A DNA stretch of 64,000 bases from the NCBI GenBank assembly GCA_024803745.1, contig JANJXV010000014.1, positions 62,001-126,000 on the forward strand, read 5' to 3'. The translations under genes and the position numbers were made by a program. The notes under the pieces were generated by a model. That model made no database searches and was not told the DNA's origin. It saw only the letters and a list, made by a program, of their open reading frames with translations. The stretch is from Megascapheus bottae (Eukaryota > Chordata > Mammalia > Rodentia > Geomyidae). Shown here piece after piece: positions 11,710 to 21,425 of this stretch; the first letter of the stretch is position 1, and each line of letters begins with the position of its first letter.

Positions 11710-11925
11710 TGATATTAGGGCTAGAACTCAGAGCCTGGACTCCTTTACAGCTGGCATTCTACTGCTTCATTCACAGCTCAATTGCTATCAATTTTTGGTG
11801 GTTATTCATTGCAGGTCAAGTATCACAGATTTTCTGTTAGGGCTAACTTCAAACTGCAATTCGCAGATCTCAGCTTCCTGAGTACCTAAGATTATAGATA
11901 TTAGCCATTGTCACCTGACACATGA
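11710..11925 (-). repeat. B1/7SL-Geo type SINE, old
   Basis: The complement of the composite: 'GGGCTAGAACTCAGAGCCTGG' (Geo end), a diverged middle, then 'CAGATCTCAGCTTCCTGAGT', 'AGATTATAGATATTAGCCA'. Confidence 0.65.
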
Positions 11926-12289
11926 TACCTGTTAAATGACTGTTTCTTCTTGAAACTAGACCTAAAAGGTGGGGTTTTTTTTAGCATTTTAAAATATCTT
12001 TGATTGACAAATTAAGTAGTCTTCTTCAGTGATCTTCATGCCAATGTATGTAAATACCTACAAAATTGATTATGGCATTGGCAGTGCCTCTGCCATAGGC
12101 ATTGCCATTATATTTGGCTCAAGGTGTGAGTTAATTGTCATCTAATGGCAGCAAATGTAAATAGTTATCCATATGAGAATATGTGCATATTTGTGTGGAC
12201 CACCAAAAAGATGCATTTATCTGCTGTGTGGTAATTTTCTCACAGCAGAACTGAGTATAAGTGATCCTGGATTGCAAGCAAACACCAAG

Positions 12290-12515
12290 CTAGGAAGGGA
12301 TCAGTGATTCACACCTATAAATTTTAATGTTAAATATTTGAGAGAAGATTATCTGGAGATCCTAAATTCAAGCCCAGCCTAGGATAAATATCTGTGGAAA
12401 AGTAATCATGCCAACTTTTCTGATCAGGTAATCCTCAAAGCACGAATCCTCCTGAGCTCAGTTACTTCAATAGATTGAATCACAGGCGTGAGACACAAAC
12501 ACCCAGCTGGATAAA
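12290..12515. repeat. Diverged 7SL-like SINE pieces in both orientations
   Basis: At 12298-12400 a plus-strand piece reads 'AGTGATTCACACCTATAAAT'. At about 12413-12515 a minus-strand piece ends 'AATCACAGGCGTGAGACACA..CCCAGCTGG'. Both are old. The second abuts the tail of the RSL24D1 retrocopy. Confidence 0.5.
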
Positions 12516-12519
12516 TTAT

Positions 12520-13300
12520 TATTTTAAATGAGAATCATTTTATTACAAGGGCATCAGTTGTCCCCAATGCCTGTACCTAGACACCACACAATTAAGCAGA
12601 TGCAATGGAGGCCCTGAGCCTACCAGGTCCTGTGCACAATGGATAGGGTGAGAGATGAGGGCACAAAGTGAGATGCCATCCTCACCCCGCAGTGGAGGCT
12701 GTGCAGAGAGCAACACCCCCAGTGAGCTCACGCAACCAATCAGTGCTTCAAAAGTTCCATGTCTCCCTGGACCATGGCCCAGGGTCCACATGTGGACAGC
12801 ACGATGCTAGAGACGCTTCCTCCATGTCCACGTCCTGCTGGAACTGCTGCTTCCCTTTGCCTGCCAGTGGGGCCTGCCTGAGGTGGACGTTCTGCTGCAC
12901 TTCTTCCATGTTCTGGACTCTCTGTAGCTCCTTCCTCATTCTTCTTCAATCTTGTTCATGATGAACTTGGCCTGGCGTTTCTGCTTGCTCCCTTCCACTC
13001 TCTCTTCCTGGCATCCATGGTCTCCTTCCCCAGGTCCCACTGGTATTTCACAGGCTCATTTCTACGTTTCTCAAATTCTGAGGAGCTGTCCACCATCAAC
13101 TCTTTCCCGACCTTCCTTGACATTGTGAGAGTTGCGCTAATTTTTTAAGTTTTTTGTGACACTTGGATTTGCAGAATCTGAATACCTAGCAGTCGTTGCT
13201 GATGAACATGATGCATGGCCAGGAGAAGAGAAATGACACTTCTTAATCCACATATTGAGCCCACGTGGACACCGGCCCACTGAATAACCAGCCTCACCAG
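12520..13300 (-). pseudogene. RSL24D1: Processed pseudogene of RSL24D1
   Basis: The parent gene encodes a 163-residue L24-domain protein of 60S ribosome biogenesis. On the minus strand an ATG at 13253-13251 begins a sequence matching the parent mRNA from the N-terminal L24 domain (FCKSKCHK motif near 13176-13155) through FEKRRNEP (near 13070) to the C-terminal block QNVHL..APLAGKGKQ and DVDME (about 12890-12800). A 3' UTR-like stretch ends with AATAAA at 12544-12539 and an A-rich remnant tail. No intron interrupts it, so it is a retrocopy. It is dead: there is a short deletion with frameshift near the N-terminus, an in-frame TAG replacing a Lys codon at 13188-13186, a loss of roughly 27 bases before GKEL (near 13105), and further frameshifts near 13000-12940. 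The surviving reading frames are fragments only. No clear target-site duplication was found. Confidence 0.88.
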
Positions 13301-13545
13301 AAGTGTTGATAAATTGTTTAATCGCACTTTTAATGCGGTTTCTTTCCTTTTCCCAACAGAGGACTATCCTTCTCTATATATTTGCATGCCTCATAATTAC
13401 AATTACGTTTTTAAAAAATTGGACATCTTGCATTCTATATTGTAGCAATCCTTATATCTCTGGTGCTGTCTTGCTATTGCTTGTTGGCTTGATCACCTGA
13501 GCTAATACTATCAAGCTCCACCGTGCGCATGGCACTTCTTTACTT
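13301..13545. other. Unassigned DNA upstream of the retrocopy
   Basis: AT-rich; nothing recognised. Confidence 0.4.
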
Positions 13546-13660
13546 TTTCTGTGCTGGTCTTGGGGCTTGAACTCAGGAACTGAGTGCTATTTCTGAGTAT
13601 TTTTCCTCAAGGACAGTGCCACAGATCTACTTCCAGCCTTTTTGATAGTTACTTGAAGGT
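13546..13660 (-). repeat. Old Geo-containing SINE fragment
   Basis: Reads 'GGTCTTGGGGCTTGAACTCA', 'CTCAAGGACAGTGCC' and 'CTACTTCCAGCCTTTTTGATA' on plus: the Geo monomer in reverse, without a clear left monomer. Confidence 0.65.
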
Positions 13661-13689
13661 AAGTCTCTCCTGCTGTCTTTGATTTTTGA

Positions 13690-14222
13690 GGTCTGGTTTA
13701 CTTCACCCCATGTTTCCCTCATTTTTAATAATTAGTATATATCTAGGATAGTCCTAGCATAGGATCACAATAGCTCAATAGATATGAATAAATGGTCATA
13801 TAAGATGACACTAATCAAAATGAACTCCAAGATACAGAAGCAAGAGGCATCTCTTGTCATTTGTGATATGTACTGTGTGAAGTTATTTCTCTCTTGTTTC
13901 AATTCCCCCCCCCTTGGTTTATCCTCTGTTGTCACTGTATTTCATTTTGGAACCTGATGTCTTGTATATATGTGTATTCTATTTGAGGAAGGGAATGTAA
14001 TCAACAAAATGATGAGACAGAGGACAAAAGGCAAAACATGGCAACAGCAATACTCACAAGACACTATGTTTGAAATGAACATCACAACTTAAGGGAGTGA
14101 TCTGGGTGGAGGGAAAATGGGAAATAAGCAAGGGAGGGGGTAACAATGCTCAATAAGAAATGTTCCCATTATCTTACATAAGTAATTGTAACCACTCTGG
14201 TATATCACCTTGACAATAAAAT
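13690..14222 (+). mobile_element. Old L1 3' UTR
   Basis: Shares block order with the younger L1 tails (TTCCCTCATTT, AATTAGTATATATCTAGGA, ATACAGAAGCAAGAGGC, GTATTCTATTTGA, AAAATGGGAAATAAGCAAGGGAGGGGG, CTGGTATATCACCTTGACAATA) but is more diverged. Confidence 0.75.
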
Positions 14223-14297
14223 TAAATCTAAAGAGAAAAGAGTCTCATTGTAGGTTGACAAATTAAATCTAAAGAGAAAAGAGTCTCATTGTCTTTC
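14216..14297. repeat. Short tandem duplication at the L1 3' junction
   Basis: AAATTAAATCTAAAGAGAAA followed by AGAGTCTCATTG occurs twice, separated by about 12 bases. The two copies are almost identical. Confidence 0.85.
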
Positions 14298-14299
14298 CT

Positions 14300-14392
14300 A
14301 CCTGGGCTTGCCTTTAAACACAATCCTTAGATCTCTGCTTCCTGAGTGGCTAGCATTTGAAGTAATCCTCTACTGCCTGGCATGGTATTGTA
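14300..14392 (-). repeat. Old 7SL-like SINE fragment
   Basis: 'AATCCTTAGATCTCTGCTTC', 'CTGAGTGGCTAGCATTTGAAG', 'CTGCCTGGCATGG': the complement of the 7SL-like half of the composite SINE. Confidence 0.55.
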
Positions 14393-14711
14393 ATTTTTAT
14401 GATGGGTTTCTTCGGAGTCACACCTACATCAATGTAATTAGTGATCAATCAATAGTTGGTAAGAGAGTGTGTTTAGATTCCTAGAGAAAGTTACATTCTA
14501 AGTCCTTGTTAATAGATCTCTATGTGGTTTAGGAAATGCTTTTCAACTTAAATAGCATACAAATCTTCTCCTGCTTGTCTTTATGGGATGGGAAGTGGCA
14601 TATCCAGTCAGGAATTAATATGTAGTACAGACGGAAATAACAATGTGTTCAATAAAGGAACTGGGAAGGAATTTAAATTATAATAATAAAACAAATAAAA
14701 TCAATCAGTAT
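14393..14711. other. Single-copy DNA
   Basis: Nothing recognised. Confidence 0.45.
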
Positions 14712-15532
14712 CACTATTACACTGTTGGTGGGAGGTTAAACTCAACTCGTTCAACCACTCTGGAAAGCAGTATGGCGGTTCCTCAAAAGACTAAACATAG
14801 AGCTCCCCTATGACCCAGCAATTCCCTCCTTGGCATTTACCCAGTCATCCAGGAACAAGGACATACTAAAGCCACTAACACAATGATGATCATTGCAGCA
14901 CTATTTATCATAGCAATGTGGAACCAACAGAGATGCCCCTCAGTAGATGATTGCATCAAGAAGATGTGGTACAATGGAATTCTATGCTACCAACAGAAAG
15001 AATGACATTACTCTATATGTAAGGAAATGGAAAGACTTGGAAAAAAATCATATTAAGTGAAGAAAGCTAGAGCCAAAGGAACATAGGCTCAATGGTTTTC
15101 CTCATTTGTAATAATTAGTATACATCTAGGACTCTCCTAGCAGAGTATTACAATAGCTCAAACCTTAGGTATATAAGGTCCTATAGGATGAGACAAAATG
15201 AAAGAAACTCTAGGATATGGAAACAAGAGCTTTATTATATGTGATTGTTGTTCTTAATGAATTATGTTATTTCTTTTCTATTGTTTTGCCCTTATGGTTA
15301 ATCTAATATCATTATTGTATCTACCCTTGTTACATGGTATATTGTATATATTTTTGTTTATTTGAAATAGGAAAGGGAAGGGGGAATACAGGATGACTGG
15401 GAGGTGGTGGGGGAGGGAAATGGGGACAAAAACATGAGATGGGTATCAATGTGTGAGGAGTCATGCACCTATTAAATGGTGAATGTAACTGTAACCCTTC
15501 TATACATTAACCTGACAATTTAAAAGAAAAAA
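14712..15532 (+). mobile_element. L1 3' end (ORF2 C-terminus and 3' UTR)
   Basis: Begins at the ORF2 region 'CACTGTTGGTGGGAGGTTAA' and runs through 'ACCCAGCAATTCCCTCCTTG', 'GGAACCAACAGAGATGCCCC', the G-rich 3' UTR tract (about 15370-15420) and the 'TGTAACCCTTCTATACATTA' end. Frameshifted in the coding part. No clear TSD. Confidence 0.88.
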
Positions 15533-16613
15533 GGCTAAACTGGAATCAATACGTGACACATTTTGGACTCCTAATAGTTCAAGTTATTCCAACATCCCTT
15601 TCTTTCTAACTGAGAACTAGCATATTATGAAGAAAGGAAAAATTACAATGACTACATCTTGTCTGAATTTGTTCACACAGAATCTGTGAGCATTAACACA
15701 CTGCACTAGGTAATGAGATGTTTTGTAATTCAGCAATATTTAAGTAGATTAAATCTTTAATATATTCAGAAATATGCTGAATGGTTTCCTTGTTTAGAAA
15801 ATATAAAGAAAATGCTCTTTCAACTACCAGTGGTAAATTGCTGATAACTTAATATTTTTCATAACCTGCATGGACTGAGTCCATGTAATGACAGAATTTT
15901 AAGCTTACTTAGCTGCACCATGTCCTAGGATAAATGTGCCTTAAAAACAATTTTTATAGAACTTTGGACACTACATTACCGCCATGACTGTTAATTGTTT
16001 GTCACTTTTCTTCAAGCTATAAAATTATTTGCTAATAAAATACAGATGAGAAGTTTGCGATTTTCCCATTATCATTCCTAGCAATTTTAAAACAACCATA
16101 GTAACCACTGTGTTACAAGGGAAGGAGGTACATGCAGAGATTGGCCACTAGGTACTAATTTACTAATTAAGTAGAGTTATTACAGAAAACAATAATGCAC
16201 TGTGTATTTCAAAAGGCTAGGAGAAACGATTTTGGATGTTTTTACCAGAAGAGATTATAGATGTTTGCAATGGATAACAATGTTTAATATTACTTAAACC
16301 TTACACAAAATATATAAATGCACTAACACATTATGCACTTCTTTTTATGCTTTTATGTAGTAACTGAAAGTAATTAATTGAAAAATTTTAAATCATCTTC
16401 AGAACCCTCATACTTCAAGAAAACATGCCACAGGGGTGAATCTTTAATCAATAAGGGTGAATCAGAAAGAATGACCAACTTGATAATTCTTATAAAAGAA
16501 TTGGAAAACTCCATTTTATATATTTAATTTCTTTTGCAATAAATATTCTACAAGATATATAGAGGAAGGATTTATATTCACTATTTTATTAGGGATCAGA
16601 TTGATTTTCAAGT
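15533..16613. other. Single-copy AT-rich DNA
   Basis: Repeat-free by eye; no gene seen. Confidence 0.5.
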
Positions 16614-16647
16614 GATTGGTTGTCATGTAAAAATATCACAATTGTTT

Positions 16648-17999
16648 TTATATTGGTACAAAAACAAAGCCAAAGACCAATGACACAGACAACTCAGATA
16701 TGAACCCACATAGCTACAGACTTCTGGCTTTTGAAAAGAACCCAAAATGTATGTTGGAGAAATCACACCTTATTGTACAAATTAGGCTGGGAAAATTGGA
16801 TATGCACATGAAAACACTGATAGTAGACACACTTCTATAAAGACTTGAAAACTGAAACCACTTCAAGAAAGAACAGTAAGAACTCTAGATATCACTGACA
16901 TGAGCAGTAAATTCCTGAGTAGGACTCCAGTAGCTCAGCAATTACAAGCAGCGATTGACAAATGGCTGCATCAAGTTAGTAAGATTCTGCACAACAACAA
17001 CAAAACCCCATAGGATAACTAAGAAAGGACAACTAAGAAAAGGAGGAAAACTGTGTCTTAATCCCATGTCAGATATATAGCATACGGCCATAAAACTAAA
17101 CTCCCAAATAATCAATAACCCAAATTATAAGTATGTATTTGAACTGAATAGGCACTTCTAAAAAGAAATACAAATGGCCAAAAAAACAGTTGAAGAAACA
17201 ATGGGCATAAAGGAAATGGAAATTGAAGTACTCTTGAGATTCCATCTCATTCCAGTCAGAGTAGCTAGAGTCGAGAAAAACAACAAATGATTATGGGGAT
17301 TTGTGCAAAAGGAATTCTTGCACATTGCTAATGGTTATGTAAACTAGTACAACCCCTATAAAAATTAGTGTAGAAATTGCTCAAAAACTTAAAATAGAAC
17401 TTGCCTTGTGATGTAGCAATGCCAGTTTTTGGCATTTACTTGAATAAATGAGATATGATATATGAGGTATACCTGGATATCCATGCTCATTGCAGCACTG
17501 TTCATAATAGCCATCCTATGGAAATAGCCCAGATGTAATGAGTGGATGGAGAAAATAGTATCTATGAAACTATGGTATTTGTGTGGAAATGAATGTGTCT
17601 AAAAACCATCATATAGAGGAAAATAAACCAGGTTCAAAAGATCATATGGATGGTAGAACTAAATGATGACCATATATACAAACATATGTAATAACATATA
17701 CATGTCTGAGATAGCTGGTAAAATCCATTTGAACAACTAACATACACCTACAAAAATAAATAATGAGTTCAAATATATCCAATCTGGGGTACCAGTGCCA
17801 ATGAAAGAGGGGTGTATAAACAGAAAGAAAATAAAAAATGCTGTTGAAATGCCCTGTGTACAAAGAATATGAAAGTTTTTTGAGACTGGTCTGGGAGGAG
17901 GTAAGAGGGAGGAGAGTTTCCCATCAAGATTCACTGCAAGCATAAATGAACATGTTGAAACAAATACTCCTTGTGTAACAAATTGATGCTAATAAAAAT
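16648..17999 (+). mobile_element. Old L1, 5'-truncated, long diverged flanking repeat
   Basis: Starts within ORF2 ('TATTGGTACAAAAACAAAGC', 'AGATATGAACCCACATAGCTA'), continues through 'TTCCATCTCATTCCAGTCAGA' and 'CTCATTGCAGCACTGTTCATA', and ends in a 3' UTR. It is flanked by a 34-bp direct repeat (16614-16647 and 18000-18033) matching at 29 of 34 positions. Coding frames are destroyed. Confidence 0.8.
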
Positions 18000-18033
18000 G
18001 ATTGATTGACATGTGAAAGTATCACTATTGTTT

Positions 18034-18554
18034 AGAAATTAAGATAGTATTCAAATTTAAACCTCACTCCAAAAGAACTTGAATAATATATCTTCACCAT
18101 GTTGTTATTTTTACTAATATTTTATAATGTGTTTTAAATTGTATGAACATTGTTACTAAGAAATTAATCTCTGTAGCAATCATACAATATGATTTCTAAG
18201 AGCCAGAAGAACTACATTCTTGGAAGCCAGAAGATAGAAAGTATGTTTCAATGATGTCATATCCATTGTGACAAAAATAAAACTTTTTATTAAGAGTGGG
18301 TCCTCCAGGAGAAAGGAATACAAAAATGACAATTTACCTAAGATATCAGAGCTAAACAAGTAAACCTAAAGATAATGCCCAAACCTTTGAAAATCCAAAA
18401 ATATCCTCTTTTGCTTTGTCAAACTGTCCCCTGAAATTACCTGTGTTACTTAGTCTACTGTCCTCAGATATTCAAATAAACACTGGTTTCGCAGATACAA
18501 TCAATATCTGAACTTAGTTGACTTTAAATAAAGAGGTCGTACCAGGTAATTTGT
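18034..18554. other. Single-copy DNA
   Basis: Nothing recognised. Confidence 0.45.
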
Positions 18555-18800
18555 GTGAGCCTAATTCAATCAGTAAAGAGGCTTGGAAAACAGAATGGAA
18601 GCAGCTTCCCTGCACAGGTGCAAGTTGTGCCTGAGGATGGCAGCTTGCCAGTGTGGTCCAGCCTGCCCTTCCTGACAAACCACTGGATGGGTGTCAGAAG
18701 CACCTACTCATCCCCCAGGAGTACTGGGGGAATGTTTTGCAACTAGTCTTTCATGTATGTGTCCTTCTCATGCTACTTCCCTGTCTGGTACATATCCAAA
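18555..18800 (+). repeat. Possible MaLR (MLT1-like) LTR fragment
   Basis: 'GAGCCTAATTCAATCAGTAAA' followed by a 'GAGGCTTGG', 'CAGCTTGCCAGTGTGGTCCAG', 'CCTGCCCTTCCTGAC' order recalls MLT1-type LTRs. Weak by eye. Confidence 0.35.
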
Positions 18801-19084
18801 CATTCAAAATATTCTAGGCGTTGGTTTCAAAAAGTTGATCACTATTCCAGGAAAACTCAATTTTGTAAATTCTATAAATAATCTCTTGCTTGATTGGTGT
18901 TAATTTAATCCTTACTATGGGGTCACTTCTTTATAGTTTTATTATCCTAGAGTATTATTGGATTTTGTGATCTTCAGTGGCATCTTGAAAGTTTTAGGAA
19001 TAGATCAAAGACTATTTCTTAAGTACAACAAGTCATCAAAAATCCAGAAGACTGCTTGAGACTACAAGCCAGAGAACTCCAAAT
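18801..19084. other. Single-copy DNA
   Basis: Nothing recognised. Confidence 0.4.
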
Positions 19085-19271
19085 TCCAGTCCTGGGGCTT
19101 GAACTCTGGGCCTGAACACTGTCCTTGGGATTTCCTCAAGGTTAGCACTCCACCATGTGAGCCCCAGCACCACTTCCATCTTTTTTCTATGTATGTGATA
19201 CCGAGGGATCGAACACGGGTATTGGTGCATGCTAGGCAAGCACTCTATCACAAGACCACACTCCTAGCACC
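19085..19271 (-). repeat. IDL-Geo SINE
   Basis: 'CCAGTCCTGGGGCTTGAACT' to 'AAGACCACACTCCTAGCACC' on plus: the full dimer in reverse orientation, moderately diverged. Confidence 0.9.
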
Positions 19272-19283
19272 GTCAATTTTATT

Positions 19284-19436
19284 ATTATTATTATTGTTGT
19301 TGTTGTTGCTGTTGTTCTGTGGTTCATGGGGCTTGAATCTGGCCTAGGCACTGTCCCTTAACTCTTCAGCTCAAGGCTATCTCCCTGCCCTGGAGCCAAG
19401 CCCCATTTCCGATTTTCTAGAGGTTAATTGGAGATA
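19284..19436 (-). repeat. B1/7SL-Geo SINE, left-hand piece of a split copy
   Basis: The tail is preserved as (TTA)n/(TTG)n at 19280-19316, then 'CATGGGGCTTGAATCTGGCC' (Geo end) to 'GGTTAATTGGAGATAAGAG'. The element continues at 19883-19973 after an L1 insertion. The outer TSD is GTCAATTTTATT (19272-19283 and 19974-19985). Confidence 0.9.
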
Positions 19437-19449
19437 AGAGTCTCAGGTC

Positions 19450-19765
19450 CTCCAGGATATGGAAACAAGAGCCATATAGTGTGTGATTGTTGTTCTTAAT
19501 ATACTATGTTATTTCTCATCTCTTTTGTTGTCTCTTGGCTGTTCTCATATTGTTATCTTGTTCTCTGGTATATTGTATATATAATTATTGGCTTATTTGA
19601 AAAGGGAAAGGGAAGGGGGAAAACAAGATGAGGAGAGGTAGTGGGGAAAGAAAATGGGGGCAAAACAATAGAAGGGTTATCAATGTGTGTGAAATAATGT
19701 ACCCTCTATCTGGCGAATATAACTGTAACCCTTCTATTAATTACAATTAAAAAAAAACAGAAAAG
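19450..19765 (+). mobile_element. L1 3' UTR inserted in the SINE
   Basis: Starts 'TCCAGGATATGGAAACAAGA', has the G-rich tract (about 19600-19645) and ends 'CCCTTCTATTAATTACAATT' plus A's. The flanking duplication is AGAGTCTCAG (19437-19446 and 19870-19879), lying beyond the ID element that follows, so L1 and ID are inside the same duplication. Confidence 0.88.
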
Positions 19766-19868
19766 GGCTGTAGTGTGATTTAAAGCATGTTCCTAATTCA
19801 TGCAAATATCCAGGTTTGAACCCTAGCACTGCTAATAAATAAAATAAAATAAGAATTAAAAAAAAATA
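19766..19868 (+). repeat. Monomeric ID-like SINE with A-rich tail
   Basis: 'GGGCTGTAGTGTGATTTAAA' through 'CAGGTTTGAACCCTAGCACT' is a single ID unit without the Geo half, followed by an (AAATA)n tail. It sits between the L1 A-tail and the L1's downstream target duplication. Confidence 0.8.
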
Positions 19869-19882
19869 AAGAGTCTCAGATC

Positions 19883-19973
19883 TTTTGGTGCCGAGGCTGG
19901 CTTTGAACCTTGATCCTCAGATCTCAGCCTCCTGAGTAGCTAGGATTACAGGCATGAGCCACCGCATCCCTGT
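19883..19973 (-). repeat. B1/7SL-Geo SINE, right-hand piece of the split copy
   Basis: 'GGTGCCGAGGCTGGCTTTGA', 'GATCCTCAGATCTCAGCCTC', 'GAGTAGCTAGGATTACAGGC' complete the element begun at 19284. Confidence 0.9.
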
Positions 19974-19985
19974 GTCAATTTTATT

Positions 19986-20961
19986 TTTTATCAAAAATTT
20001 CTTTCCCTAAATATGGTGTTACTTCATTCCCAAATAAAGATTTAGAAAATAAAAGCTAATACCATCAATTGATACACATGTTGAAATATCCTAGAACCTT
20101 ACACTTTAAGTTGAAATTTGGATCTATCAAATGCTCTGTAATGTATGCAAAAGTCATTGATTAGGTTCTTCAATTTGATATAGGCCATCATAATGAAAAA
20201 GCACAGACTCTAATCCCTACACAACTTTCTAGTGCTTGAAATGCAGCTAAACTGTCCCTAAAAGACCTTTAAAATTATAATACAATCCACCATAAAAGCT
20301 TTAGAATCCTAACAGTACTTTTTAAGCATAGTTTTGTGCTGCCAGCTGAGTTGCCAGTTTTTCAGTTCTCACTTACAATATATTTCTTTTCTTCCTATTT
20401 CTGGTCCTCTACCTTGCTGAGCAGCCACATGCTTAGCAGGATACTTTAGTCCCAAACTAATTGGCAGAAATCCTCCTGGGAAGATGGATTGCCAGCATTT
20501 TAATATCTCAGACTATGTCTGTGATCTTGCCTCTATAAGGGCTGTTGGACATAAGCAACTTACTGGTAACTTTGTCAAATGGCATAATTAATCTGAGACT
20601 AGATGTTATTGTTATATTTTTCCCAACAGCCCCCTGCTGCTTGCATATTAGCATCTGAGAAAATTTCATTATTTTTCTGAGTTTATTATTATTATACTCA
20701 GAACACTTAATCTTTTTTATACATTCAAATTAGAACAGCATCCTTTTATTATCCAAATTGAACTCTTAGAGATTATGTGCACTCAGAGTCATATCAAGTC
20801 CTAAAGCAAGGGATAAAGTTTGTTTTATCCTAATTAATTTGATTTTCTTATGCATATTTGCTCTGTCTATATACTTCTTTCTTTTTGCTCTTTCTTTTTC
20901 TGAGCATTATAACATCTCTTGGAAAGAAATTAGTCTTAGCAAAAACAAATAAAACTTAAAT
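19986..20961. other. Single-copy AT-rich DNA
   Basis: Repeat-free by eye; no gene seen. Confidence 0.5.
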
Positions 20962-21425
20962 GCCAAATTAATTTTTACCACACTAAAATGTGGAAAAGCT
21001 TTTTTAAAATCACTTCTCTATATCATTATCTGGCATGTAAACCATACAAAACAGGTTGCAACTTTGAAGTATCCAAAGTTTTTCATATGTCAAGTATGAC
21101 TCTGGAGTAATAAGGTTGTTTTATTACAAATTAATGTAGGTGGACCCAAGAAGAAACAGGGGCTTTGCTTCTAAATCTCCTTTTCTATTGTTTATGTTTA
21201 TTTGTTTGTCTTTAATATTCTATTTGTCACTTAAAATATTTTACAATTAAGATATACAATTCTGTTTTAAAGTAGAAAATTAAACATGAACAGAAAAAAA
21301 TATTAATACCCCAATCTTTTTTCCCACACTAAAATGCAGAACATCTCTTTTATCACTTCTCTGTGTCATTAGCTGCCATGTAAACCATGTAAAACAAGTC
21401 ACAGTTGTGAAATGTCAGATATAAA
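20962..21425 (+). repeat. Diverged local duplication
   Basis: Two segments of about 90 bp (about 20979-21065 and 21328-21408) share CCACACTAAAATG, ATCACTTCTCT, TCATTA.CTG, ATGTAAACCAT and AAAACA.GT in the same order and orientation, about 350 bp apart. They match no transposon I know and lie in otherwise single-copy DNA. Confidence 0.75.

Noticed and set aside
12668..12961. 97-codon plus frame over the RSL24D1 retrocopy
   Set aside because: Antisense to the pseudogene and starting at an alternative position; no independent support.
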